Positions 29,983-38,297 of a DNA stretch of 64,000 nucleotides are shown here, piece after piece. The DNA lies in assembly GCF_002028405.1 (NCBI RefSeq), contig NZ_CP020046.1:2914001-2978000 (forward strand), given 5' to 3'. The notes below the pieces were generated by a model that worked only from the letters and a program-made list of their open reading frames with translations, made no database searches and had not been told where the DNA came from. The DNA comes from Thiomonas intermedia. GTDB taxonomy: Bacteria; Pseudomonadota; Gammaproteobacteria; Burkholderiales; Burkholderiaceae_C. The number at the start of each line of letters is the position of its first letter. Position 1 is the first letter of the stretch. Both the position numbers and the translations under genes were made by a program.

Positions 29983-31493
29983 AGGCCCATCTGCTGTATC
30001 CCGATCGCGATGTCGATCTCAAGGCCGATCCGCCGCCGCAATGGCCCGCCGTGGCGCAAGACCTGGAGGTCGATACCCTCCTGGCCGCCATGGCCCAGGA
30101 CGACGCCTTTCTGCTCGATGTCGCCGCGCGCACCCTGATGGCGGCTTGCGGCGCGGGCGATGGCCGCGTCATCGCTTATCGGCAGGCCGCAGTGCGTGAT
30201 GCGCTCGACCATCCCGAGCAGGTGCGGGCGCTCTACGGCCTGGTCGTCGAAGCCATCGAAAGCCGCAAGAAGCACCTGTTCGGCATGGGGCTGTTCGGGC
30301 GCTATCCCAGCTTCAATCTGCGCGGTGCGGTGGAACTGCTGCAGACCTTCGTGCAGTACCTGCGCCGTCTGCGCCAGCAGGCCGACAGCCTGGCTGGCAG
30401 TTTCCGTTCGGAAGCCTTCAGCACCCTGTTCGCATGCCTGCAGCGCGACATCGACGATGACTATTTCGACGCCGTGCAAGAGCATCTGGAAACGCTGCGC
30501 TTTCGCCACGGCGTGCTCCTCAGTGCCGGGCTGGGACCGGGCAATGCGGGAAGCGGCTATGTGCTTCACGCGGGCAACGGCAGCCGCCCCGGCTGGCTCG
30601 CACGTCTGCTGCATCAGACCCCGCCGCAATACACCTTTCGGCTGGCCGAGCGCGATGAGGCCGGCGCCCAGGCCCTGTCCGAACTGGTGGATCGCGGCAT
30701 CAACGATGTCGCCAGCGCGATGGCGCAGGCCACCGACCATGTGTTGAGTTTCTTTGAGCTGCTGCGCGCCGAACTCGGGTTTTACGTCGCCTGTCTCAAC
30801 CTGCACGGCACGCTGAGCGAACTTGGCGTGGCGCGATGCCTGCCCGAGTGTCATCCCATGGGCAGCCTGCGGCTTGAGGCGCAGGCGCTGTGCGATCCCA
30901 CGCTCGCGCTCACCTTGCAGCGCGCACCCGTCAGCAATGTGCTGGCGGCGAAGGGCAGGAACATGGTGGCTGTTACCGGCGCGAACCAGGGCGGAAAGTC
31001 CACCTTCCTGCGTTCGGTCGGGCTGGCGCAGCTCATGCTGCATGCGGGCATGTTCGTGGCTGCCGAGCGCTATGCCGGGGAACTCGCCAGCGGCCTTTTT
31101 ACCCACTACAAGCGCGAGGAAGACGCCGGTCTGCAGGGCGGCAAACTCGATGAAGAACTCGCCCGCATGCGCGGGATCGCCGAGCTCATCCGGCCGGGCG
31201 CGTTGTGGCTGTCGAATGAATCCTTCGCCTCGACCAATGAGCGCGAGGGCTCCGAACTGTTGCTGCAGGTCGCCGATGCTCTACGCCAGCGCGGCATCAA
31301 AGTGGCGCTCGTCACGCATCTGTTCGAGGCGGCCCGGCGCCTGCCGCAGCAGCACGCCGAACAGGTGCTGATGCTGCGCGCCGGGCGTCGGGACGATGGC
31401 AGTCGCAGCTTCAAACTCGAAGCCGGAGAGGCGCTGCAGACCAGCTTTGGTGCCGATCTGTACGGCGAGGTGTTCGGGACCGGCGCCGACTGA
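29979..31493 (+). CDS. MutS-like DNA-mismatch-repair-family ATPase, second of a pair
   Basis: 504 aa. Walker A GANQGGKSTF at ~334-343, then EEDAGLQGGKLDEELARMRGI and Walker B ALWLSNESFASTNERE (Glu414), followed by VALVTHLFEAARRL. The N-terminal half is helical and lacks a mismatch-recognition domain. It shares the fold with the preceding protein but is clearly diverged from it, which together with the 4-bp overlap suggests a heterodimer. Function unknown; a role in DNA or nucleotide-related stress under fluoride is speculation. Confidence 0.84.
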   Translation: MKAHLLYPDRDVDLKADPPPQWPAVAQDLEVDTLLAAMAQDDAFLLDVAARTLMAACGAGDGRVIAYRQAAVRDALDHPEQVRALYGLVVEAIESRKKHLFGMGLFGRYPSFNLRGAVELLQTFVQYLRRLRQQADSLAGSFRSEAFSTLFACLQRDIDDDYFDAVQEHLETLRFRHGVLLSAGLGPGNAGSGYVLHAGNGSRPGWLARLLHQTPPQYTFRLAERDEAGAQALSELVDRGINDVASAMAQATDHVLSFFELLRAELGFYVACLNLHGTLSELGVARCLPECHPMGSLRLEAQALCDPTLALTLQRAPVSNVLAAKGRNMVAVTGANQGGKSTFLRSVGLAQLMLHAGMFVAAERYAGELASGLFTHYKREEDAGLQGGKLDEELARMRGIAELIRPGALWLSNESFASTNEREGSELLLQVADALRQRGIKVALVTHLFEAARRLPQQHAEQVLMLRAGRRDDGSRSFKLEAGEALQTSFGADLYGEVFGTGAD

Positions 31494-31573
31494 AACGACC
31501 TGATCCAGAACGTGCCCGGTGTTGTGTGGCGCAGGGCGAGGAGTGGGTCGGCGCAGCCGCCATCAAGCCGGCA

Positions 31574-31900
31574 TCAGTTACAGCCGCACTGCGCAGACCA
31601 GGACACCACGTGTCCTGTCGGCACCATCTCCTGAATGCGTGGCAGCACGGACTCGACGACTTCCGGTTCGTCGAAAAACTCCAGCACCAGCGGCAGGTGG
31701 ACGTTGAGCCGAAGCAGATCGTCGGCATGCACTTCGCCCTTGCTGCCAAAACCGGCCACGCCGCGGAACACCGTGACGCCGTGCACCTTGTGCTGTTCGT
31801 GCAAGAGTTTGAAGAGGCTGCGCATGAGGTCGTGGTGATCGATGTCCTTGTCGCCCTCCTTGATGTAGATGCGAACCATGGTGACGGATTTGGTGCTCAT
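31574..31900 (-). CDS. DUF190 family protein, CrcB-associated
   Basis: 108 aa, DUF190/PII-like fold family: MVRIYIKEGDKDIDHHDLMR, LHEQHKVHGVTVFRGVAGFG, and LPLVLEFFDEPEVVE are typical. DUF190 genes are commonly adjacent to crcB, and a regulatory or accessory role is assumed. The start overlaps the crcB stop by 4 bp, implying coupled expression. The C-terminus is short (WSAQCGCN). The gene ends 80 bp from the convergent MutS-like gene. Confidence 0.85.
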   Translation of the reverse strand: MSTKSVTMVRIYIKEGDKDIDHHDLMRSLFKLLHEQHKVHGVTVFRGVAGFGSKGEVHADDLLRLNVHLPLVLEFFDEPEVVESVLPRIQEMVPTGHVVSWSAQCGCN

Positions 31901-32289
31901 GTCGAGACTCCCATATTGCGTGACAGATAGGCGCCGAAGATGGCGGCCGCGATGGACAGCACCACGGAGGCGCCGATGTACAGCCCGGCTTTCACCATCT
32001 CGCCGTTCTCGATCAGATTGAGTGATTCCAGCGAAAAGGTCGAGAAGGTGGTGTAGGCCCCCAGGCCGCCCGTGAGAATGCCGGTACGCAGTTCAGGGCT
32101 GAGGTTGATGCGCTCCAGGGTTTCAAAGAACAGGAAGCCCATCAGGAACGAACCGAGAATGTTGATCGACAGCGTGGCAAAGGGGAAGGAGCGCCCCAGC
32201 ACGCTTTGAACGACGATGCTCTGGCCGTAGCGCGCGAACGCGCCGATGATGGCGAAGATGGCGATGAAAACGTAGGTCATTCGGTACAT
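31897..32289 (-). CDS. crcB: fluoride ion channel CrcB/Fluc
   Basis: 130 aa, four membrane segments. Fluc channels are dual-topology dimers that expel F- passively. Signature residues: the N-terminal GAFARYG, the pore Asn in SINILGSFLMGF, the central Na+-site segment TGGLGAYTTFSTFSLE with the phenylalanines of the phenylalanine box. It lies 102 bp after the last gene of the hydrogenase-like cluster on the same strand and so is probably part of the right riboswitch operon. Its presence confirms the fluoride reading of the two riboswitches. Confidence 0.95.
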   Translation of the reverse strand: MYRMTYVFIAIFAIIGAFARYGQSIVVQSVLGRSFPFATLSINILGSFLMGFLFFETLERINLSPELRTGILTGGLGAYTTFSTFSLESLNLIENGEMVKAGLYIGASVVLSIAAAIFGAYLSRNMGVST

Positions 32290-32391
32290 CCAAAAAGGTT
32301 GGAAGTGAAGAAGCTGCCGCGCGGAGGCGGCCGGTCAGGTCGTTATGGCGATGAAGTCGTGTTGCGGTCTCCCTGTAGTCTTCCCGTGCGC

Positions 32392-34407
32392 TCAGCCGGT
32401 TGGCCATACCAGCACCAGGCCGAAGATCACGACCAGCAGAATGCCGATATAGGCCAGGTAGGCGTTCATCAGACCGTTCTGCAGGAAGCGCAGCCTGCGC
32501 GCCAGCCATTGCACCGCGTTGACCGAGGGCGTGAACAGCAGCGGGCCGAACAACGGCGCCTGCGAATAGTCGAACTGCAATTCTTTCAGGAAATACGGCT
32601 TGCCTTCGAACTGCCGCGCCACGGCGTTGCGCGGACGGTAAACGAAGTTGTAGAACACCCGCAGCGCGTTGGAAAACGACAGCGCCGTCGTCGCTCCGGC
32701 ATGGGCGGCGTAGTCTTCGCCGCCGCACCACAGCGGCGCGCGGCGCACAGGAAAGCGCCTGCGACCCCACACCAGCGCCAGCGGAATGAGCGCCAGCAGC
32801 GGTACGACGATCACCAGCATCGTGGGCGAGATGAAGGCGAACCCGGCCGACAGCGGCACCAGCAAGCCGTCATGCGTCATCTGCCCCGGTGTTTGCGTCG
32901 CGGTCCAGGCCGCGGCTCCCATCTCGGGCAGCCAGAACACCAGGCTCACCGCGAACGCGGGCACGGCCAGCCCGGTGATGAGTATCGACCAGCGCTGCAG
33001 GGGCGTGAGCGTGGCCTGGTGTTTGCGGTGATGCGCAGTGTGGGCTTCGTTCTGCCCCAGCAGTCCCACCCCGAACACCTTGACCATGGTCGCCAGCGCG
33101 ATGGCCGCCGTCAGTGCCATGCCGGCACCGGCCAGCGCCAGGGCGATGCGCGAGCCATCGGTCTTGAGCGTGAAATCGTGGAACAGGCTCTGGAACAGAT
33201 ACCACTCGCTGACGAAGCCGGCCGTGGGCGGCATGGCCGCCAGGCTCATGGCGCCGAATACCGCGCCCAGGCCGAGGGTGAGCGGCGCATGACGCAGGAT
33301 GGCGCTCTGCCGCAGATGATGATTGCCCTGCAGCGCGGCCGCCGCATCGGCGCTGAGGAACAGTGTGCCTTTGGCCAGGCTGTGGCCCATGAGGTGCAGC
33401 ATGCCCACCGTCCAGGCCAGGGCCGAGAGCATGTCTTCGCCCCCGGCGCGAAAGACGAGGGCGGCTCCCAGCGCCGTGACGGCCACGCCGGCATTTTCGG
33501 CGGATGAAAACGCCAGCAGCCGCCGCCAGTCGCTCTGCTGGAAGGCGTAGAGGATGGCAAGAATGGCGGTGAACGTGCCCACGATGAGCACCACCACACC
33601 GAAGTCGGCGAGCCAGGGCGGGTTGCCCATCCATTGCAGCAGGGCGCGGCCGAGGGCGAAGTAGGCTGCGTTCATCACCACGCCCGACATCAGCGCGCCG
33701 CTGGCGCCACCGCCGCTGCCGTAGGCGCCTGGATACCACTCGTAGAACGGCAGCAGCCCGAGCTTGGCGCCAAAGCCCACCAGCCACAGCAGCCCGAGGA
33801 AAAAGGCGGAGGCCACCCCCCATTGTGTCCACTGAAGCGCGTAAGTGCCGAAGGCCAGACTCTGGCCGAGCATGAGCACCGCCAGCAGCAGCGCCACGCC
33901 GCCCACTTCAAGCAGGGCGAGCATGAACAGGTTGTCATGGCCGGCCTGCACGCTGCGGTGGTCGGCCAGCAGCATGAGCGCGCCGCCGAATCCCATCACC
34001 TCCCAGGCGATGAGAAAGCTCGCGCCGTCCTGCAGGCCGTAAACCCCCAGCGCGCCCAGCAGCGACAGAGCCGCGCCCGCGGCCCAGCCGCGAGTGTGTG
34101 CCGTGCCGCCGAGCAGGCTGGCGAAGAAGGCGGGCAGCAGCGCGGGCAGCATGAGCCACAGCGCGGCGGCATCGGGATGGAACACCACCGCGGCATCGCC
34201 GAGCACCAGCACCGTCTGGCCGACGCTGCCGGAAGGCAGGCCCCACAACGCGCCCACGGCTGCCAGAACGCAGCCGAGTGCCAGCAGCCCGCGTGGCAGT
34301 GCCGAGCCGAGGAACAGATCGGCCAGCAGCGCCAGCACCCAGCAAGCAGCGGCCAGACCGAAGGCGGTGAGGGCAAGGAAGCTGGCGATGCCATCAGGCA
34401 GATTCAT
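32392..34407 (-). CDS. HyfB-like / NuoL-family antiporter subunit of an Ehr-type complex
   Basis: 671 aa, the length of E. coli HyfB/HycC, with about 14-16 membrane segments. Proton-translocation family features: FLIAWEVMGFGGALML, a Lys-bearing helix near WLVGFGAKLGLLPFYEWYPG, and MLHLMGHSLAKGTLFLSADA with its Lys. The C-terminal CGGED and AFEGKPYF-type region (RRAPLWCGGEDY) is also seen in HyfB. It is the last gene of the hydrogenase-like set and overlaps the previous gene by 14 bp. Predicted role: ion or proton translocation. Confidence 0.88.
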   Translation of the reverse strand: MNLPDGIASFLALTAFGLAAACWVLALLADLFLGSALPRGLLALGCVLAAVGALWGLPSGSVGQTVLVLGDAAVVFHPDAAALWLMLPALLPAFFASLLGGTAHTRGWAAGAALSLLGALGVYGLQDGASFLIAWEVMGFGGALMLLADHRSVQAGHDNLFMLALLEVGGVALLLAVLMLGQSLAFGTYALQWTQWGVASAFFLGLLWLVGFGAKLGLLPFYEWYPGAYGSGGGASGALMSGVVMNAAYFALGRALLQWMGNPPWLADFGVVVLIVGTFTAILAILYAFQQSDWRRLLAFSSAENAGVAVTALGAALVFRAGGEDMLSALAWTVGMLHLMGHSLAKGTLFLSADAAAALQGNHHLRQSAILRHAPLTLGLGAVFGAMSLAAMPPTAGFVSEWYLFQSLFHDFTLKTDGSRIALALAGAGMALTAAIALATMVKVFGVGLLGQNEAHTAHHRKHQATLTPLQRWSILITGLAVPAFAVSLVFWLPEMGAAAWTATQTPGQMTHDGLLVPLSAGFAFISPTMLVIVVPLLALIPLALVWGRRRFPVRRAPLWCGGEDYAAHAGATTALSFSNALRVFYNFVYRPRNAVARQFEGKPYFLKELQFDYSQAPLFGPLLFTPSVNAVQWLARRLRFLQNGLMNAYLAYIGILLVVIFGLVLVWPTG

Positions 34408-35221
34408 ACTGGCCTCCGTGTACCCGTTGGGAACGCCGCCGCAGCAGCAGAAGCAGCGCCTCGATCAGTGCGGCGGGATTGGGCGGGCAACCCGGCAGCC
34501 ACACATCCACGGGGAGGATGCCCTGCAGCCCCTGATGGCAGGCATAGCCGCCGCCGCTGACGCCGCCACTCGTGGCGCAAGTGCCCACCGCCATGACCCA
34601 GCGCGGTTGCGGCATGGCTTCGTAGGTGCGCAGCAGCGGCTCGCGCATCGCCGCGGTCACCGGGCCGGTGACCAGCAGCAGGTCGGCAAAACGCGGCGAG
34701 GGCGTGAAGAAAAGGCCCAGACGGTGCAGGTTGTAAAACGGGTTGAGCAGGGCCTGCAGTTCGCTTTCGCAGCCGTTGCACGAACCGGCGTCCACATGGC
34801 GGATGTGCAGGCTCTTGCCGAAGGCCTTGAGTTCCTGCGCCAGCTCGGCCTCGTTGGCGGTTTGCGGTGTTGCGGTCGGAACGATGGCGTTGCCACGGTT
34901 CACCAGATCGGCCTTGTCGCGCACGCCGAAGGCCCAGTCGTGACTGACGGTGAACGCACCTTCCGGGCAGACTTCGGTGCAGAGCTGGCAGCCCACGCAG
35001 CGGGCGTAGTCGACCCGCACCGCCCCTGCCGCGTTGGCGGAGATGGCCGAGGCGGGACAGGCCGCCACGCAGTCGGTACAGCCGGTCTGCGCGCTCGAAC
35101 AGCGCGCGGCGTCGAATCGCGGCAGGCCGAGCACGCCTTCCTGCCCATCGGGGCCGGGGTGCTCGGGCCAGGGTGTGGTGGCGCGGCCTTTTTGGAGGCC
35201 AAACCAGGTCCAGACAGGCAT
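34394..35221 (-). CDS. fused ferredoxin / NuoB-like (HyfH-HyfI-type) subunit
   Basis: 275 aa. Residues ~30-90 contain two [4Fe-4S] sites: C-x6-C-x2-C-x3-CP in ARCSSAQTGCTDCVAACP and CVGCQLCTEVCPEGA. Residues ~130-265 are a NuoB/HyfI-like small subunit with the N2-type ligands: CNGCE, GTCATSGG and LPGCPP. In E. coli these two functions are separate proteins (HyfH, HyfI). The start MPVWTWFGLQ is chosen at 35221; the longer open frame to 36826 is a shadow of the neighbouring gene. The iron-sulfur chain therefore looks intact even though the large subunit lacks the NiFe site. Confidence 0.88.
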   Translation of the reverse strand: MPVWTWFGLQKGRATTPWPEHPGPDGQEGVLGLPRFDAARCSSAQTGCTDCVAACPASAISANAAGAVRVDYARCVGCQLCTEVCPEGAFTVSHDWAFGVRDKADLVNRGNAIVPTATPQTANEAELAQELKAFGKSLHIRHVDAGSCNGCESELQALLNPFYNLHRLGLFFTPSPRFADLLLVTGPVTAAMREPLLRTYEAMPQPRWVMAVGTCATSGGVSGGGYACHQGLQGILPVDVWLPGCPPNPAALIEALLLLLRRRSQRVHGGQYESA

Positions 35222-35235
35222 GGTCGTTCTCCTTC

Positions 35236-36834
35236 TCAGCGATCGGCGCCCGCGATGGACAGGCCGAAGCTGGCTTCGTTGATGGCGTAATCCATCATGT
35301 TGCTGTCCTCCACCGTGAACGGAAACACCCGCCAGTTCGAGAACGACGGCTCTTTGATCTTCACGCGCAGCAGCCGCGTGCGGTCTTCGCTGAGATGCAC
35401 GGCGTAGAGCAGACCGCCGCGGGCGGCTTCCACCCAGCCCAGGCCTTCGCCCTGCGGGTCGGGGTCTTCCATCACGTCCAGGCGCAGTACGTCGCCCGGT
35501 TTGGTGCGGCCGATGGTCTGGCGGATGATGGCCAGCGATTCGCGGATTTCTTCCATGCGCACGAGCGAACGCGCGTGGGCGTCGCCGCCCTGCTGCACCG
35601 GAATCGAGAAGCGCACCTTCTCGTAATGGGCATAGGGATGGTCGCGCCGCAGGTCGCGGTCGAGATCGCTGGCGCGCTCGATCGGGCCGGTGGCGCCCTG
35701 GTCGAATGCCACCTGGCGGGGCAGGATGCCGGTGGCCATCAGCCGGTCGAGATGGCTGCGGGTGGACTCCAGGCGCACCAGGTAGCGGTCGATCTCGTCG
35801 TTGATGGCGTCGAGCGCCTTGTCCAGCCCGGAGATGTCGAGATCGCGGCGCAGGCCGCCCGGCGTGACGAGGCCGCGCAGAAAGCGGCTGCCGGTCAGCC
35901 GGGCGTTGATCTGCTTGATTCGCTCTTCGAGCAGATGCCCCTCGGCCTCGCCGACCTTGAGCGTCGTGGTCTTGGACAGATGACCGAGGTAGTGCAGATG
36001 GTTGTACAGACGCTCCAGCTCGGCCAGGATGACGCGCAGATAGCGTGCGCGGGCGGGCGCGCGCCAACCCATCGCCCCCTCCACCGCCTGCGCATAGGCC
36101 AGCGCGTGCGCCACGGAGTCGATGCCGCTCACGCGTTCGGCCAGTACCGCGCCCGCCGCCAGCGCGACACCCTGGAAGCGCGCCTCCATGGCCCGGTGCT
36201 TGTAGAACAGCCGCGGGTGATAGTGCAGGATGCCCTCGCCGATATAGAAGAACAGGAACTGTGCCGACTCGACAATGTCGGCCCGCACCGGCCCGAACGG
36301 CAGGCGCTGGATGTCCGGCCCGAGCACCTGGGGCACGATGGGCGGCTGCGGCGAGAAGTCGAGCGCGGCGGCGTTCACGTCGAAGTGCGCGGCCAGCGGC
36401 GCGGGTTCGCGCGGCATGCCTTCGTGCAGCACCAGCGGGTTGGGCTCGGGGTGACCGTCGAAGCGCAGGCCGTACAGATCCATCATTTCGCGCTCGTACC
36501 AGCCCAGCAGCGGCAGCTTGTTCGCCAGCGAGGGCAGAGTGTGGCTGTCGGGCCGCACGCGCCAGAGCTTGTAGGGACGATTGGCGCCCTGGCTGAGCAA
36601 GCCGCCGGGCCGCCCCAAGGTCCGCTCGCTCCCTTGGGGGGCGGGCGACGCCTGCGGCGGCGTGGGGGCGCTGCTGATGTAGATCACGTCCATGCCGCCT
36701 TCGGCACAGCCGCAGGCATAGGCCATCTGCATGCGGCCGTGGGCGCTGGGCGAGTCGCCCAGTTCGGTCAGCAGGCCGTCGGCTGCGGGCAGCAGGTCGG
36801 GCGGATCCAGTCGCGCAGTATCGCAATGGCGCAT
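35236..36834 (-). CDS. HyfG-like (NuoC-NuoD fusion) large subunit lacking NiFe ligands
   Basis: 532 aa. N-terminal NuoC/30-kDa-like domain (PYKLWRVRPDSHTLPSLANK, GWYEREMMDLYGLRFDGHPE) fused to a NuoD/hydrogenase-large-subunit domain (FFYIGEGILHYHPRLFYKHR). Where group 4 hydrogenases have RVCGICG, this has RVSGIDS (~234-240), and the C-terminal DPCxSC motif is replaced by EASFGLS near the end. The only cysteines are Cys4, Cys41 and Cys43. It therefore cannot bind a NiFe centre and belongs with Ehr (energy-converting hydrogenase-related) complexes. Residues ~58-78 (PTPPQASPAPQGSERTLGRP) come from a repeat inserted in frame. GGAGGAG precedes the ATG. Confidence 0.9.
   Translation of the reverse strand: MRHCDTARLDPPDLLPAADGLLTELGDSPSAHGRMQMAYACGCAEGGMDVIYISSAPTPPQASPAPQGSERTLGRPGGLLSQGANRPYKLWRVRPDSHTLPSLANKLPLLGWYEREMMDLYGLRFDGHPEPNPLVLHEGMPREPAPLAAHFDVNAAALDFSPQPPIVPQVLGPDIQRLPFGPVRADIVESAQFLFFYIGEGILHYHPRLFYKHRAMEARFQGVALAAGAVLAERVSGIDSVAHALAYAQAVEGAMGWRAPARARYLRVILAELERLYNHLHYLGHLSKTTTLKVGEAEGHLLEERIKQINARLTGSRFLRGLVTPGGLRRDLDISGLDKALDAINDEIDRYLVRLESTRSHLDRLMATGILPRQVAFDQGATGPIERASDLDRDLRRDHPYAHYEKVRFSIPVQQGGDAHARSLVRMEEIRESLAIIRQTIGRTKPGDVLRLDVMEDPDPQGEGLGWVEAARGGLLYAVHLSEDRTRLLRVKIKEPSFSNWRVFPFTVEDSNMMDYAINEASFGLSIAGADR
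36601..36670. repeat. REP-like palindromic repeat inserted within a coding region
   Basis: The DNA CCGCCCCAAGG...CCTTGGGG followed by GCGGGCGACGCCTGCGGC and GGCGTGGGGGCG resembles the short GC-rich repeats common between genes in Burkholderiales. Here it lies inside the HyfG-like gene, adds about 21 residues rich in Pro, Gly and Ser, and keeps the frame. The identification as a dispersed repeat is from its look, not from a search. Confidence 0.5.
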
Positions 36835-36835
36835 C

Positions 36836-38293
36836 TCACACTCCTCCCAGTTGCGTGGCGATGGCCGCCAGATGGGCCCAGATCGGCGGCAGCCACCACA
36901 GGCCCAGCAGCAGGATGGCGGCCAGCGCCACGGCCATGGGCGCCACATGCACGAACCTGAGTTTCAGATGCGGCGCATGCTCCGGCCGGGGCCCGAAGAA
37001 CATGGCGCGGAAGTGGTTGAGAAAGCCGATGAAGATGACGATGAGCAGCACCGCCATCCACCACACCGCCCAGGGGTTGGCGCTCTGCATGCCGCCGCGC
37101 AGGATGGTGAGCTCCGACAGAAACAGCCCGAACGGCGGCGCCCCTGTGATGGCCACCGCGCCGGCCAGCCAGAGCGCGCCGCTACGCGGGAAAAAGCGCA
37201 GCACGCGGCGAATCCGGGCGATCTCCTTGCTCTCATAGGCATGCATCATGTTGCCGGCGCCGAAGAACACCAGCGATTTGGTCAGCGAGTGATTGAGCAT
37301 GTGATAGAGCGCGCCGATCACGCCCAGCGGTCCGCCGAAGCCGAAGCCCAGCGCGATCACGCCCATGTGCTCCACGCTCGAATACGCGGCCAGGCGCTTG
37401 ATGATGGTCTGTCGGCTGATGAACAGCGCCGCCACCAGCAGGCTGAAGGCCCCCAGCACCACCAGCGCGGTGCGCGCCGTAGCCTCGATCGTGGTGTGTT
37501 CGATGATCTGCAGATAGCGCACGATGCCCAGCATGGCGCAGTTGAGCAAGGCGCCCGACAGCATGGCCGACACCGGGGCCGGGCCTTCGCTGTGCGCGTC
37601 GGGCAGCCAGGTGTGCATCGGCGCCAGGCCCACCTTGGTGCCGAAACCCACCAGCACCAGCAGGAAGGCCAGCAGCAACAACAGCGGCTCGGCCTTGGGC
37701 GCGACGAGCGCGAGATTGGCCCAGGTCATGTCGTACACCGGGCCGAGAATGAAAGTGCCGGCCCAGTAAAACAGCACCGTGCCCAGCAGCGCCAGGCCGA
37801 GGCCGGCGGAGACGATGACGATGTATTTCCACGCCGCCTCGATGCTTTCGGGCGCACGCTGAAAGCCCACCAGGAAGGCGCTGACGATGGTGGTGAGATC
37901 GATGGCGATCCAGTAAAGCCCGGGGTTGTTCTGCGCCGGGGCGAAGAACATGGTCAGTGCAAACGCCGCGAACAGCGCGTAGAAGCGGTGCAGCCGCGTC
38001 TCTTCGCCGTGCATCCAGCGCATATAGCCGATGGCGTAGAGGCTGGCCAGCAGGTAGACGATGGCCAGGCAGAACATCACCCATACGCCGAAGTCGTCGA
38101 GCAGCAAATAGTGGTTCAACGCGGTGATCGGGTGGCCCGGCGTGGCGATGAGCAGCACGACGACCAGCACGAAGTCGATCACCGCCGCGGCGAGATTGAG
38201 CCCCTCGGCCACACGGCTGCGGCGCGAGATCCAGCTGCCCACCATGGCCAGCGCGGTGATGATCCAGATGGCATACAGGACATTCCAGATCAT
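36836..38293 (-). CDS. HyfF-like / NuoN-family antiporter subunit of an Ehr-type complex
   Basis: 485 aa, about 14 membrane segments, closest in layout to HyfF. Conserved helix features: GFGTKVGLAPMHTWLPDAHSE (Lys and the following PDAH motif) and MLNHSLTKSLVFFGAGNMMH with a membrane Lys. Predicted proton-translocating subunit. It is packed 4 bp after the HyfE-like gene and 1 bp before the HyfG-like gene. With HyfB it gives two antiporter-like subunits; no HyfD counterpart is present. Confidence 0.9.
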   Translation of the reverse strand: MIWNVLYAIWIITALAMVGSWISRRSRVAEGLNLAAAVIDFVLVVVLLIATPGHPITALNHYLLLDDFGVWVMFCLAIVYLLASLYAIGYMRWMHGEETRLHRFYALFAAFALTMFFAPAQNNPGLYWIAIDLTTIVSAFLVGFQRAPESIEAAWKYIVIVSAGLGLALLGTVLFYWAGTFILGPVYDMTWANLALVAPKAEPLLLLLAFLLVLVGFGTKVGLAPMHTWLPDAHSEGPAPVSAMLSGALLNCAMLGIVRYLQIIEHTTIEATARTALVVLGAFSLLVAALFISRQTIIKRLAAYSSVEHMGVIALGFGFGGPLGVIGALYHMLNHSLTKSLVFFGAGNMMHAYESKEIARIRRVLRFFPRSGALWLAGAVAITGAPPFGLFLSELTILRGGMQSANPWAVWWMAVLLIVIFIGFLNHFRAMFFGPRPEHAPHLKLRFVHVAPMAVALAAILLLGLWWLPPIWAHLAAIATQLGGV

Positions 38294-38297
38294 GGCT

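Noticed and set aside
32290-32391. Possible third riboswitch or promoter before crcB
   Set aside because: The gap contains GGCGATGAAG on the plus strand but no partner blocks of the crcB motif on either strand and no clear promoter; treated as an untranslated spacer.
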